Assembly: GCF_900458815.1 (NCBI RefSeq)
Contig: NZ_UHDZ01000001.1
Span: forward strand, 496,001 to 560,000
Source of the DNA: Staphylococcus saccharolyticus
GTDB taxonomy: Bacteria; Bacillota; Bacilli; Staphylococcales; Staphylococcaceae
Direction of reading: 5' to 3'
Length of the DNA stretch: 64,000 bases
Shown here: piece after piece, positions 30,322 to 40,564 of the stretch
How positions within the stretch are numbered: the stretch's first letter is position 1
Layout: each line of letters begins with the position of its first letter
Notes under the pieces: model-generated
Seen by the model: only the letters and a program-made list of their open reading frames with translations
Database searches by the model: none
Told to the model about the DNA's origin: nothing
Made by a program: the position numbers and the translations under genes

Positions 30322-31131
30322 ATGAAAATAGGTGTAATTTCAGATTTACATATAGATCGACATTCACATTTAATGCTAAAAGCATATATAACAACACTAT
30401 GTGATGTTGTTAAACAAAGAGACATAGAAATGCTTATCATTGCGGGAGATATTTCCAATCATTATCAACGTAGCTATCAATTTATTAAACAGTTAAAAGC
30501 TAATAGTGAGATATCTGTTGTCTTTATTCCGGGTAATCATGACTTTTGGATAGATGAAACTGATCAATCTTCAGCGGAAATACTAGAATTTTATCAGTCA
30601 AAAGCAGAGTGTTTAATTGGAAATCCTCATATCATTAACGATTCTTGGGCGATAGTAGGGCATACAGGTTGCTATGATTATAGTTACACAGATAGCCGTT
30701 TTTCTCAGTATAAAATAGAAAGGGGACAACATTATGGGGGAACTTGGTAAGATAAAGTTCGTATAGACTGGTCTATTTCTGATCAGCAACTATCTATAAG
30801 TGCTGCAAAAAGGGTAGAATCGGATATCAAGAAAGTAGGAAACAGGCAAATCATTCTAGTGACGCATGTCGTCACGCATCCTCAATTTGTAGTACCTACA
30901 CCTCATCGTATTTTCGATTTTTTTAATGCATTTATAGGTACACATGATTTCGATCAGATTTATGAAAATTATCCTATTCGTTATAGTATTATAGGGCATG
31001 TTCATTTTAGAAAAAAACTTTATGAACATGGTATTCATTATATTTGCCCTTGTTTAGGTTATCAAAGACAATGGAGAACTCAAGATATAGTTAAAGAAAT
31101 GAATGATGCATTAGTAGAATTTCATATATAA
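30322..31131 (+). pseudogene. Calcineurin-like metallophosphoesterase, single in-frame stop
   Basis: All five metal-binding motifs of the family are present in one frame: SDLHID (start), GDISNH, GNHDFW, VTHVVTHPQF and GHVHF. ATG 30322 is chosen because motif I lies within ten residues of it; upstream starts lack family support, and the ribosome site is weak. The frame is cut by TAA at 30748-30750 between motifs III and IV and then continues unchanged to 31131 (269 codons in total). A phosphoesterase without motifs IV and V cannot bind its second metal properly. Substrate unknown. Confidence 0.82.
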
Positions 31132-31146
31132 GTGTAGGAATATAGC

Positions 31147-31184
31147 AAACCACAAAGAAATAACTTTATTTCCTTGTGGTTTAT
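31147..31184. terminator. Bidirectional terminator
   Basis: AAACCACAAAGAAATAA pairs with TTATTTCCTTGTGGTTT with one mismatch and a two-base loop; convergent genes on both sides. Confidence 0.85.
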
Positions 31185-31197
31185 TTTATTATGATTA

Positions 31198-31809
31198 TTA
31201 ATGAGGTTGAATATAAATACATTTTTGACCTGGTGCGTTATAACTTTGTTCTAACTTTTCTTTTTTAATCTTAATAATTTGTTTATTGTTAGGAATGATA
31301 GATGGGAATATAATATATTTTGATAAACGACTCCATAGCGGATCAATGTAATAATGGTAATGTTCATCATATCCAATTAATAACGTAATATGAATATTTG
31401 AAACTAGCTTGGTCGGTTTGTTATCTAAATGAAATACGCGTCGAAGTGCCTTTGCACCTAAACTTGTATGATAAATCATCACGGGTTGACCTTGATTGAT
31501 GACGTGTTCAAGTTGTTTCAAACTTGTACCTGTACCATTAATAAAATGTGAATCATATTGTGTAAGATAAGGAACAAACGCATCAGGAAAAATGGTTTGA
31601 TGATGACCCAATTTAACCAATAGTGGATGACCCACGTATCCTTTATAAGGATTATTAGGATGTTTCGGCCACTTACTCATAATTTCAGTAGCTTTTACAG
31701 AATAATGATTAAATTGTAGTAACATCGCAGCTGAAACACCTTCACATCCCATGACTATAGGTATTGGGAATAATTGGCTTATAGGTTTAACTGGTAAAAT
31801 TTTCTTCAT
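31198..31809 (-). CDS. C39-like papain-fold peptidase family protein
   Basis: About 203 residues from ATG 31809 (GAGGA upstream). The C39-like (PF13529) pattern is seen: GCEGVSAAMLL with the nucleophile Cys near residue 22, a NIHITLLIGYDEHYHYYIDP block near residue 150 giving the catalytic His and Asp. The N-terminus lacks a clear signal peptide, though residues 1-20 are hydrophobic enough that secretion cannot be ruled out. Alone in its transcription unit. Substrate unknown; related proteins are thought to be cysteine peptidases. Confidence 0.75.
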   Translation of the reverse strand: MKKILPVKPISQLFPIPIVMGCEGVSAAMLLQFNHYSVKATEIMSKWPKHPNNPYKGYVGHPLLVKLGHHQTIFPDAFVPYLTQYDSHFINGTGTSLKQLEHVINQGQPVMIYHTSLGAKALRRVFHLDNKPTKLVSNIHITLLIGYDEHYHYYIDPLWSRLSKYIIFPSIIPNNKQIIKIKKEKLEQSYNAPGQKCIYIQPH

Positions 31810-31966
31810 AATATTTTCCTCGACGAAATATAATATATACAACAAACAATATTATATAACGTACCATTCATTTAGTATATAAAAATGATTTAGCACATTG
31901 ATAGTGGTAATCGTTTCTGAAAAGGGTTATAAAAATTAAAATAAACATGAGATAGGGGTAACTAAA

Positions 31967-32434
31967 ATGGACTTTAAAAAACAATCAATAGGAGATATAA
32001 AGGTTATTGGTGTATACAGACATTTTAAAAGCAGGGGGCATGCACAAAGTAATATTCCAGACTTTTGGGAAGATGTTCACAATATGAAGCTAGATCAACG
32101 TTTATTAGAAAAGAGCAATCATATATTCCATGGATTACTAGGTATATGTATACCTCAAGAAGATTCAACTATGAATTATGCAATTGCTGTGACCAGTGAT
32201 GACAAACCTCATGATGGATTGGAAACATTCAACATAGATGCTGGCAACTATATGGTGGTTGAAGCACTTGGACCTGTTCCACAAAGTGTGCAACAAACAA
32301 TGAAACAAGTTCATAGTAAATTAATGAACAATAGTGAGATTCATTTTAAAAATGGCCCTTTTTTTGAAGTGTACAGTGAAGGAAATATGCAAAGTAAAGA
32401 CTACGTAACTGAAATTTGGTTACCTGTAGACTAG
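31967..32434 (+). CDS. GyrI-like/AraC effector-binding domain protein
   Basis: Encodes 155 residues forming one GyrI-like small-molecule binding domain with no DNA-binding part: N-terminal strand KVIGVYRHFKSRG, middle HGLLGICIPQ and C-terminal VTEIWLPVD, the closing strand typical of the fold. Stand-alone members bind hydrophobic cationic compounds or antagonise toxins, but function here is unknown. ATG 31967 with AGGGG upstream. Confidence 0.7.
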   Translation: MDFKKQSIGDIKVIGVYRHFKSRGHAQSNIPDFWEDVHNMKLDQRLLEKSNHIFHGLLGICIPQEDSTMNYAIAVTSDDKPHDGLETFNIDAGNYMVVEALGPVPQSVQQTMKQVHSKLMNNSEIHFKNGPFFEVYSEGNMQSKDYVTEIWLPVD

Positions 32435-32436
32435 AA

Positions 32437-32479
32437 AAAAAGGCAATTTCTGATTCTACCATGCAAAAATTGCCTTTTA
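32437..32479. terminator. Bidirectional terminator
   Basis: AAAAGGCAATTT pairs with AAATTGCCTTTT around an AC-rich loop; convergent genes. Confidence 0.85.
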
Positions 32480-32480
32480 A

Positions 32481-33689
32481 TTATGATTTTGATTGACTAG
32501 AAATCATTTTAAAGTAGATTAATTGAAGAACAATAAGTAAAATAGCTGTCATACTTATAATAAGTAAATAAGGCGTCATATCTTGTTGACCATTTAAACC
32601 TACTAGTGGTGAAATCATACCACCTAAAATAAATTGAAATAAGCCAAGCAAACTTGATGCGTTGCCACTTCCACCGGAACGTTCAGCCATTGCCATTGAA
32701 AAACTTAATGGTGCAATTGAAGTGACGGGACAAATATTGATAAAAAAGCCAATCAGTAGTACATATAAAGGAAGGTGCAACGTTAGAGCTAATATGAGAA
32801 TGATGACACCAATGATTTGACATATTGTTAAATAAATCAACATAGTATGTCGGTTTGTTTTTTCTACTAAGATAGCAGTAATTTGGCTTAAAAGAATTAA
32901 TCCAATACCGTTCATTGCAAACATAAAGCTATATTGTAGTGCACTCATGTGATACATTTTTTGAGTTATAAAAGGAGAAGCGGCAGAATAACTAAATAGC
33001 ATGACATAAGTTAAACCTTGCAATAACATTGGTATGACAAATGCAGGTCTTTTTAGTAGTTGACCAAAGTCTTTAAATATTGTTTTGAAATTAAGTTGTA
33101 CATGTGACGTTTGGATATGAGAAGGCATTTTAAGAAGAATACCTATCGATACAATTAAAGTAATCATTGTAAGGAAGACAAATATCATTCTCCAACTTGC
33201 AATAGATAATGACAAACCTCCCAAAAGTGGAGCAATAATTGTAATGATTCCATTAACAACCATCAATGAAGTTAAAAATTTCGCCAATTCATCCCCATCA
33301 TATTTATGTCCTATAGAAGCTTTAGCAATGACAATTGCGCCACCTCCAGTTAGTCCTTGAATCAACCTGATAGCTAAGAATAGTGTTAAATGAATTGAAA
33401 ATATTGATATTAAAGTCGCTATAAGATAGACAGCTAATAAAATAAGTGCAACCATTTTGCGACCATAAACATCTGATAAAGGGCCAAAGAGAAATTGACC
33501 AATAGCTAAACCTATCATCGCAAAGGATAATGTGAGTTGAATTTCTGAAGTTGTAGAATCAAACGCTTGTTGAACTCTAGGTAAAGAGGGTCCATACATG
33601 TCGATTGTTAATGGACCAAATGCTGTCATAACGCCTAGTATAATGATTAATATCTTTGGAAAGTGTTGAGCACTTGAAGTCGTCATCAT
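32481..33689 (-). CDS. Bcr/CflA family drug-resistance MFS transporter
   Basis: About 402 residues, 12 membrane segments. Hallmarks: TIDMYGPSLPRV in helix 1 (Bcr/CflA signature), GPLSDVYGRK in loop 2-3, and RLIQGLTGGGAIVIAKA in helix 4. The central loop after helix 6 is short, as usual. Bcr/CflA proteins export chloramphenicol, bicyclomycin or amino acids such as cysteine; substrate not readable. The start may be ATG 33689 or 33686, both following AAAGGAG. Confidence 0.88.
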   Translation of the reverse strand: MMTTSSAQHFPKILIIILGVMTAFGPLTIDMYGPSLPRVQQAFDSTTSEIQLTLSFAMIGLAIGQFLFGPLSDVYGRKMVALILLAVYLIATLISIFSIHLTLFLAIRLIQGLTGGGAIVIAKASIGHKYDGDELAKFLTSLMVVNGIITIIAPLLGGLSLSIASWRMIFVFLTMITLIVSIGILLKMPSHIQTSHVQLNFKTIFKDFGQLLKRPAFVIPMLLQGLTYVMLFSYSAASPFITQKMYHMSALQYSFMFAMNGIGLILLSQITAILVEKTNRHTMLIYLTICQIIGVIILILALTLHLPLYVLLIGFFINICPVTSIAPLSFSMAMAERSGGSGNASSLLGLFQFILGGMISPLVGLNGQQDMTPYLLIISMTAILLIVLQLIYFKMISSQSKS

Positions 33690-33781
33690 CAAGCTCCTTT
33701 TAAAAAAGTTACAGCATTAATTATATACGTTTTACATGAATTTGTAATTACATAACGTTAATATTGATATTTGAATATATA

Positions 33782-33823
33782 AAATCCTAAGAAGATATAT
33801 TGCTATAAATCTTCCTAGGATTG
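33782..33823. terminator. Terminator hairpin
   Basis: AATCCTA and GAAGAT pair with ATCTTC and TAGGATT with one bulge; lies after the stop of the minus-strand gene at 33852. Confidence 0.7.
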
Positions 33824-33851
33824 TTTACTGATTAGAGAATCGTTAATTATT

Positions 33852-34550
33852 TTAATTTCCTGAATTGGAACCATTTAAAATGCTTTCTAACTTTGATTTG
33901 ATGCTATCAAATTTTGTATTAATATCTTCTAGCATACTATTGATTTTGCTTTGATTTTCGTTATTTTGTTGAGCGTTATTGGCACTTTTAAGTTTATCAA
34001 TCTGTTTTTGATAAAACTGAGTGAACTTGGAGTCGGCATTGTTTTGTTCTTGTTGTTTTAATCGATCAATTTGATTTTGTAATTTTTCAATTTGAGATTC
34101 ACTATTTTTTTTGTTTTTAATGTCACTCTTAGCTGAGTCTACCTGCTGATTGATATCGTCATTTTGACTTTCAACTTGTTTTTCATAATTTTGAGATACA
34201 TTTGGATCATTGCTTGCTTTATCATCGTTATGATTCATGATTGCACGCGTGATAAAGATTGCTACGATAATTAATAAAATAATAATGATAGCGATGAGCC
34301 ACTTTTTCGTTTTACTTGATTTTTCATTTTCCTCTTCTAACTGTTGTTCTCTACGATAGTCACGACCATTATAGTAACGCTCTGGTTGGTCTTCGTAGTC
34401 TCGAGGATTTTTTTGTTGGTCAGGTCGATGATTCATTCTATTTTGAGACTGTTGTGTGTGACTATACTCATCTTCTTCTGAATGTCTTCGATGGTTCTGG
34501 TATTGATTGTCATACTTGTAAGAATTTCTATACTTATCTGTTCTTTTCAT
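33852..34550 (-). CDS. Single-pass membrane protein with charged cytoplasmic N-terminus and extracellular coiled coil
   Basis: Encodes 232 residues. Residues 1-80 are strongly charged, rich in Arg, Tyr, Gln and Asn, and look disordered. One hydrophobic helix spans about 85-105 (WLIAIIIILLIIVAIFI). The outer part (about 110-232) is Asn/Gln/Lys-rich with heptad spacing in QIEKLQNQIDRLKQQEQ, so a coiled coil is likely. No signal peptidase site, LPXTG or known domain. ATG 34550 is four bases after GAGGTGG. I do not recognise the function; similar conserved hypothetical proteins occur in staphylococci. Confidence 0.75.
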   Translation of the reverse strand: MKRTDKYRNSYKYDNQYQNHRRHSEEDEYSHTQQSQNRMNHRPDQQKNPRDYEDQPERYYNGRDYRREQQLEEENEKSSKTKKWLIAIIIILLIIVAIFITRAIMNHNDDKASNDPNVSQNYEKQVESQNDDINQQVDSAKSDIKNKKNSESQIEKLQNQIDRLKQQEQNNADSKFTQFYQKQIDKLKSANNAQQNNENQSKINSMLEDINTKFDSIKSKLESILNGSNSGN

Positions 34551-34604
34551 TCTGCCACCTCATTAAAAAATTTCTTTATCAATTGTTGTTCCTTTTATCT
34601 TGAG

Positions 34605-35743
34605 TTATATTAACCTAGCGATATTGGTTGCGGTGTGATTCAAATAACGTGTGCCGTTTTGGAGAGCATCATTTAAATCGCCGGGATGCTCAATAATACT
34701 AAACACACTATCTATTCCGTGAATGTATATCTCCTGATAGTCTTTACCTAAGCTACCACAAATGGCAATAACAGGGATATGAAAAGCTTTAGAATCTTTG
34801 GCAACACCTATAGGGGTTTTCCCATAAATGGTTTGTTTATCTATTTAACCTTCTCCTGTTATGACTAGATTGGCATCTTTTACTCGATTTGTAAAATGTG
34901 TTTCTTCAAGAACAACTTCAATTCCTAGTTGTAATTGTGCATCTAAAAATGCCAATAATGCAGCACCTGTTCCTCCAACGGCGCCTGCTCCAGGAATATG
35001 TTTAATCGTTTTGTTTAATTCTAATTCAATTTTATCATGATAGTGATTAAGTGCGTAATCCAACTTTGGTATCATCTTTTGTGTTGCACCTTTTTGAGGA
35101 CCATAAACAGCCGTGGCCCCATTTTGATCTAAAAAGGGATTTGTTACATCACACGCCACCTTAATTTCAATATCTTGTAACTTAGGATTGATATGAGAGA
35201 CATCAATCCTTTCGATATTTGCTAAATTAATACCGCCTGGTTGAATCTCATGTTGATACTGATCTTTAAATGAAATACCTAAAGGTTGTAACATGCCAAC
35301 GCCACCGTCATTCGTAGCGTTTCCCCCAATACCTAAAATAATCTTTTTAACCTTATGATTAAGCGCATCATTAATCAGTTGCCCAGTACCATAAGTAGTT
35401 GTATAAAGTGGGTTGCGTTCATTGTCGTCTAGTAATGCTAAACCTGAGGCAGCCGCCAATTCAATAATTGCGGTTTGATGCTTATCACTTCTTGCATAAT
35501 TAGCTTCAATATCTCTAATCATGGATCTTTGATTTTAACCGTATAATTAGTAGCATCGAGTGCTTCTCGTAATGTTTCAGTCGTTCCTTCACCACCATCA
35601 GCCATAGGGATAATTTCGTAAATCACATTTTCGTCAAATATGTTTTGAAATCCTTCTTGAATAGTTTGAGCAACTTCCTTTGCTGTCATGCTTTCTTTAA
35701 ATGAATCTGGTGCAATGACTACTTTGTAATGAGACACTCGCAT
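34605..35743 (-). pseudogene. Glycerate kinase, frameshift and nonsense
   Basis: Glycerate kinase family (GarK/GlxK type, about 380 residues). Start near 35743: IAPDSFKESMTAKEVA and MADGGEGTTETL are the family N-terminal motifs. The frame breaks around 35520 in KIKDP; the following frame runs through IGGNATNDGGVGML (nucleotide/substrate region) and HIPGAGAVGGTGAALLAFL. TAA at 34845-34847 interrupts the GEG-x-IDKQTIYGKTP motif, and the same frame continues to TAA 34605. Two lesions; the kinase would lack its C-terminal quarter. Confidence 0.88.
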
Positions 35744-35988
35744 CACTTCCTCAATAGATATCTTACTTTCATTCTATATAAAAATTAAGTTTAACTAAAG
35801 TAATCTTATTATTTAAGATGGAAATAGATAGTGAATTGTATAATAATATGATTATAATGAAATAAATAAAGAATTTGATACTTTAAACTAGAGTAATAGC
35901 TATCATCAAATTTACTGTCATACTTAGCTCATTTCTTATAATTGGTGATAAAAATATCACAACTAAAAAAGCGCAGAGAGGGAACACC

Positions 35989-37457
35989 ATGAAGCAACTA
36001 AGACACAACGAATACCTTTTGTGGTATATAGGAATTTTTGTATATTATAGTATTATGTCAGTGATTACACCATTGTCGTATGTAGATTGGCACGTTCATT
36101 TAAGTCAACTCATGCATCATATTTCACAAGAAAATGGACGTTACTTAGGAAATCTCTTTGAATGGCTTGCCATGAATAGTAGCATTTTAAAAATATTGAT
36201 ATATGCTACACTTTCATGTGGAATCATTTATCTATGTACACTCGTTGCTCAAGTACATAAAAATGTATTCTATGTGATTATCAGCTTTATAGCACTCTTG
36301 TGTATGCCTAGTTCAATTTATGGGGAAACATACGGATGATTTGCTGGTTTTTATAATTATATTCCTTCAACAATCATTGCGCTTTATATATTTTATATAG
36401 TTGTTCGTATTGTTGATGATAACAAAATACTTTCTGATATATATTTATGGTTATTTCTATTAGCAAGTTTATGTGGACAATTTTTTCTTGAAAATATTTC
36501 AATAACAAATAATTTAGTGATATTAATAGGTAGTATCTTATACTTCTATTTTAAAAGAAAGTTGAGCTATTACTTAATTATGAGATTAATGCTTAGCTTG
36601 ATTGGTGCTATTATCATGTTTTAAAATCCAATTTACTTTAAAATTAAAGATGGACAAAGTGTATATTACTCATTTTCAGATAGTAAAAGGCTTATACATA
36701 AAATGGGTGTTACAGTATTAGAGCAATTACCTAAATACATCTTAATCAATATCTGATTTTAACAATTATTTCATTAATTATTGCGGGATTATTATATCGA
36801 AATGAAAGATTTCGAAGTCAAAAGATAGTGATAAGAGTAGCACTCATAATGAGTTTGTTTACGGTTTCATTTTATAAAGTGATGGTCTATGATCAATTTA
36901 ATTTTGAGTCTTATCAAAAGGTATTGTTCATAGATATACTTAATGTGCTCGTATGTTTTATCTATTTTGTTAGTCTCATTTATTTTTTGATAGTGATTGT
37001 AAATGAGCGTTATACCTGTATGATTGCACTTGGATGTCTTCTTTCGATTGCATTATCAGTGATACCGCTATTATTCGTATCACCGATAGGCAATAGAAAT
37101 TTTTACTATATATATGTTTTATGGCTTATAATTTTACTTTGTATTATTAAACAATATAAGGTTACAACTTCCTATGTACAGTTCATTTTACGAATATTGG
37201 CATGTACAGTAGGTACTATCACGATTTTATGATTTAGTTTGATATACTTTAATAGTGTACAAAGAATTGTAGAAATTGAACAACAACTCGCTCATGGGAA
37301 GCGTCACAATAATATAGTCTTAGAAAAGTTGTCATTCGAAAACTATACACCCTTTTCAACACCAATGACAAGTCAACATTTCAACGACTTTAAGAACTAT
37401 TATCACTTACCTAAAGATTTAAAAATTAAAATCATGCCGTATGGTTCAAATGAATAA
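35989..37457 (+). pseudogene. Polytopic membrane protein, DUF6056-like, multiply broken
   Basis: Starts at ATG 35989 (AGAGAGGG upstream). Rebuilt length about 490 codons with about ten hydrophobic segments and the pattern VDWHVHLSQLMHH after helix 1, reminiscent of DUF6056/glycosyltransferase-like surface glycan proteins; assignment is tentative. Lesions: TGA 36337-36339 where ETYGWFAGFYNY needs Trp; TAA 36622-36624; a shift near 36745; TGA 37230-37232 where ILWFSLIYF needs Trp. It lies 18 bases before an intact GtrA gene, so the pair was probably one operon. Confidence 0.7.
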
Positions 37458-37475
37458 GTATTAAAGGAGAAACAT

Positions 37476-37856
37476 ATGAGATTAAACCAAACACATTATG
37501 AAATCATTAAATTTGTAATAGTGGGTGTAATTAATACTTTAAATTACTATATTGTATATCTTTTCCTTCTTAAGTTATTAAATGTTAATTACTTAGTCAG
37601 TCATATTGCAGGATTTATTGTAAGTTTCATCATTTCATATTACCTAAATTGTTATTTTGTTTATAAAGTTAAACCAACTTTGAAGAAATTTCTTAGTTTT
37701 CCTTTAACTCAAGTGATTAATATGGGAATACAAACGGTACTTTTATATGTATTTGTAAAATGGTTTCATGTGTCATCGGAAATTGCACCTTTTGCTGGAT
37801 TAGTTATCACTATTCCTATTACATTTATTCTTTCAAAGTGGTTATTAAAGGATTAA
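37476..37856 (+). CDS. GtrA family flippase-like protein
   Basis: Encodes 126 residues with four membrane segments, the GtrA-like size and layout: KFVIVGVINTLNYYIVYLF in helix 1 and LNCYFVYKVKP at the second loop, where the family has an Asn/aromatic-rich motif. GtrA proteins move undecaprenyl-linked sugars or assist glycosyltransferases. AAAGGAG precedes ATG by six bases. Its upstream partner is broken, and no GtrB-type transferase is nearby, so it may have lost its job. Confidence 0.85.
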   Translation: MRLNQTHYEIIKFVIVGVINTLNYYIVYLFLLKLLNVNYLVSHIAGFIVSFIISYYLNCYFVYKVKPTLKKFLSFPLTQVINMGIQTVLLYVFVKWFHVSSEIAPFAGLVITIPITFILSKWLLKD

Positions 37857-38076
37857 TTTATCGTACCATGCTAAGTCAATATATTTAGGTGGTACTTTTA
37901 ATTATCAAACGTGATTAAAAAAAGAGAAGTTATTTTTCTAGAAACGTTGAATTAGGTTTATCTAAAAAAATCATTTGATTATAAATATAAAAAATATGAA
38001 AATAAAAAAACGTTGTAATGACCAAATGAATGATTCATACTATGATTACTAGAGGATTTTAAGGTGGTAAGTAAGG

Positions 38077-38955
38077 ATGTCTCAAAGCGAAAATTTGAAG
38101 ATTGCTCAACGTGGAGCTTTCCTTAGTTTAGTGGTATATATCGTTCTTTCAATCGCTAAATACATTACTGGGTATGTATATGATTCAGCAGCCGTTCGTG
38201 CAGATGCTTTGAACAATATGACCGATATTATTGTGTCAGTTGCTGTGATTGTAGGACTCAAAATTTCTATTAAACCTGCAGATAAAAATCATCCGTATGG
38301 ACATATGAAATCTGAGAATATCTCAACGTTATTAGTTTCATTCATTATCATGTTTGTAGGTATACAAGTCGTTATTGAGAATGCGCCAAGATTATTTACT
38401 CAAGACACACATGTACCCAATTTCGTGACGATAATCGTCAGTGTACTCAGTGGTATCATTATGCTAGGAGTATATTTTGTTAACTCTTTACTTGCTAAAA
38501 AAACAAATAGTAGTTCATTAAGTTCGGCATCAAAAGATAATCTATCTGATAGCTTAGTGAGTATAGGTACAGCTATTGGTCTGATTTTCACCCAAATTGG
38601 GTTTCCTATCGTCGACATTATTTTAGCGAATATTTTAGGTTTATTGATTATTTATACAGGCTTTGGGATATTTAAGGAATCTATTTTTGCTTTGAGTGAT
38701 GGTTTTAATGAGCAAGATTTAGAAGAATATCGCAAAGATATTTTAGAAGTAGACGATGTGATTGCTGTCAACAATGTTAAGGGAAGATATCACGGTAGCA
38801 GTATCTTTTTAGATGCTACGATTGTCGTAAACCCTAATTTATCTTTATATGAGGCACATCAAATATGTGATAGGGTAGAAATTCATTTGCATAATAAAGG
38901 GATTTCATCCGTTTATGTGCATCCTGAACCAAGTAAAGCAAAGTTTAGACAATAA
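38077..38955 (+). CDS. Cation diffusion facilitator, Mn-type (MntE-like)
   Basis: Encodes 292 residues, six membrane segments and a C-terminal cytoplasmic domain of about 85 residues. Site A in helix 2 reads ALNNMTD (N-x-x-x-D) and in helix 5 KDNLSD (D-x-x-x-D), instead of the His-containing pairs of zinc carriers; Asn/Asp sites are associated with Mn export (MntE). Between helices 2 and 3 is HPYGH. AAGGTGG precedes ATG 38077 by nine bases. Monocistronic. Confidence 0.82.
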   Translation: MSQSENLKIAQRGAFLSLVVYIVLSIAKYITGYVYDSAAVRADALNNMTDIIVSVAVIVGLKISIKPADKNHPYGHMKSENISTLLVSFIIMFVGIQVVIENAPRLFTQDTHVPNFVTIIVSVLSGIIMLGVYFVNSLLAKKTNSSSLSSASKDNLSDSLVSIGTAIGLIFTQIGFPIVDIILANILGLLIIYTGFGIFKESIFALSDGFNEQDLEEYRKDILEVDDVIAVNNVKGRYHGSSIFLDATIVVNPNLSLYEAHQICDRVEIHLHNKGISSVYVHPEPSKAKFRQ

Positions 38956-39024
38956 CTTTATTCCAATCTTATGTATACAATTGAGTGGCAACCAGTATAA
39001 AAAAGTATGTACGTGTTTTTTAGG

Positions 39025-39062
39025 CTGCCGACAAACATTTCAAATTTTGTTGGCAGTTTTTT
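39025..39062 (+). terminator. Terminator
   Basis: CTGCCGACAAA pairs with TTTGTTGGCAG and is followed by T6. Located 70 bases after the CDF stop. Confidence 0.8.
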
Positions 39063-39197
39063 ATGTATTTATTTCTGAGATGACTTTAGCTGTCAGATGT
39101 TGACTAGCATTTATTTTTTGTATCAGCGAATCTAGTTAAATTTTTATTTTTAAGCTTTAAGTTAACAAGATATTACGAAAATAGTCATATAATCGTT

Positions 39198-39226
39198 TTG
39201 GAAAATAAGTTTAAGAGTTTTATAAT
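39198..39226 (+). promoter_or_regulatory. Sigma-A promoter for gpmA
   Basis: TTGGAA, 17 bases, TATAAT. Predicted start near 39233 gives a leader of about 140 bases. Confidence 0.6.
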
Positions 39227-39371
39227 GGGAGTAGAGAAAGATAAAAGTGAAATCAATGATTCATGTAATCGTAAGAACATGTTAATAATCTAATTGTTAT
39301 GTAACAAATTCATCACTGAGATTGTTAATACGTTGATTACATAATTACAAATGAGAAAGGTGTTTGAACTT

Positions 39372-40061
39372 ATGCCAAATTTAATATTATGTCGTCACGG
39401 ACAAAGTGAATGGAATGCAAAAAATTTATTTACAGGTTGGGTGGATGTAAAATTATCTGAACAAGGTATTGAAGAAGCACAAACTGCAGGTAAAAAAATT
39501 TATGAAAATAAAATTGAAATAGATGTTGCTTACACATCATTACTTACAAGAGCTTTAGAAACTACTCAATATATTTTAGCTAGTTCTGAACAACAATGGA
39601 TTCCAGTTAATAAAAGTTGGCGCTTGAATGAACGTCATTATGGAGGTTTACAAGGCTTAAATAAAGATGCTGCCAGAGAAAAATGGGGGGAAGAACAAGT
39701 TCACCAATGGAGACGTTCTTATGACGTTCAACCTCCAAAAGAAAGTGAAGAACAAAGAGAAGAATATTTAAACAATCGTAGATATCAACATCTAGATAAA
39801 AGAATGATGCCATATTCTGAAAGTTTAAAAGATACTTTAGCACGTGTAGTTCCTATTTGGGCTGATCGTATCTCTCAACATTTATTAGATGGTGAAACTG
39901 TGTTAGTATCTGCACATGGTAATTCAATTCGTGCACTTATTAAATATCTTGAGAACCTTTCAGAAGAAGAGATTGTAGGTTATGAAATTAAAACAGGAGC
40001 ACCACTCGTTTATGAACTTACAGACGATTTAGAAGTTAAAGATAAATACTATTTACAATAG
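39372..40061 (+). CDS. gpmA: 2,3-bisphosphoglycerate-dependent phosphoglycerate mutase
   Basis: About 229 residues. Glycolytic mutase (3-phosphoglycerate to 2-phosphoglycerate). The catalytic LCRHGQSEWN holds the phospho-accepting His at about residue 8; NERHYGGLQGLNK and VSAHGNSIRAL supply the other active-site residues. Start ATG 39372 is preferred over an upstream ATG at 39351 because MPNLILCRHG matches the family start and AGAAAGGTG lies nine bases before it. Own promoter and terminator. Confidence 0.95.
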   Translation: MPNLILCRHGQSEWNAKNLFTGWVDVKLSEQGIEEAQTAGKKIYENKIEIDVAYTSLLTRALETTQYILASSEQQWIPVNKSWRLNERHYGGLQGLNKDAAREKWGEEQVHQWRRSYDVQPPKESEEQREEYLNNRRYQHLDKRMMPYSESLKDTLARVVPIWADRISQHLLDGETVLVSAHGNSIRALIKYLENLSEEEIVGYEIKTGAPLVYELTDDLEVKDKYYLQ

Positions 40062-40104
40062 AAGCAATCATTTTTAAATATCATTAAAAATGTTAGTTAG
40101 AAAG

Positions 40105-40147
40105 AAGCCATTAAATGAAACGTCATACTTTCATTTAATGGCTTTTC
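40105..40147 (+). terminator. Terminator after gpmA
   Basis: AAGCCATTAAATGAAA pairs with TTTCATTTAATGGCTT, then TT. Very stable. Confidence 0.85.
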
Positions 40148-40265
40148 AATTGTGTAGTTATATTGTTAGTATTTGAGAATTTGAAGAAGTAAATATACGT
40201 TTGAAAAGATTTAAATCAATGGTTTAACCATTGAAGAGAACAGTTAAATAAAGTAAGAAGTATTA

Positions 40266-40376
40266 TTATTTATCTTGATTTTGGTGTTGTTTAATTATTT
40301 TTAAGGCACGTTTGCGCGTTTTAATATTAGGACTATTAAGATTACGACGTGCAGTTTGTAAATCTTGTTTCATCAT
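40266..40376 (-). CDS. 36-residue basic protein (putative metal homeostasis type)
   Basis: A short frame of 36 codons, ATG 40376, with a near-perfect AAGGAGG six bases upstream. The peptide starts MMKQDLQTARRNLNSP, then has a basic patch TRKRALKIIKQHQ. It resembles very small proteins in Firmicutes labelled putative metal homeostasis proteins; I recall the pattern but cannot confirm it. Codon use and the strong ribosome site favour a real gene. It is isolated between gpmA and a pump remnant on the other strand. Confidence 0.65.
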   Translation of the reverse strand: MMKQDLQTARRNLNSPNIKTRKRALKIIKQHQNQDK

Positions 40377-40564
40377 ATCTTCCTCCTTATGTAGATACAT
40401 TACATTATGAAAGAAAATCATCACTTTGTAAACAGTAATTATTGTGATTTGTAAAGTTTTTATTAGTCAAATCTTTGATGAGCCGACTTAATGAACATTA
40501 AGATATAAATATGTATGTATAATTAGCTGATGTCTTATTTGATTGTATATGGAGGGGCAATAGG

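Larger units (their letters stand above)
38956..39371. other. Intergenic region upstream of gpmA
   Basis: 416 bases without a supported gene. It holds a terminator (39025-39062) and the gpmA promoter (39198-39226); the rest is AT-rich with no further structure seen. Confidence 0.5.
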
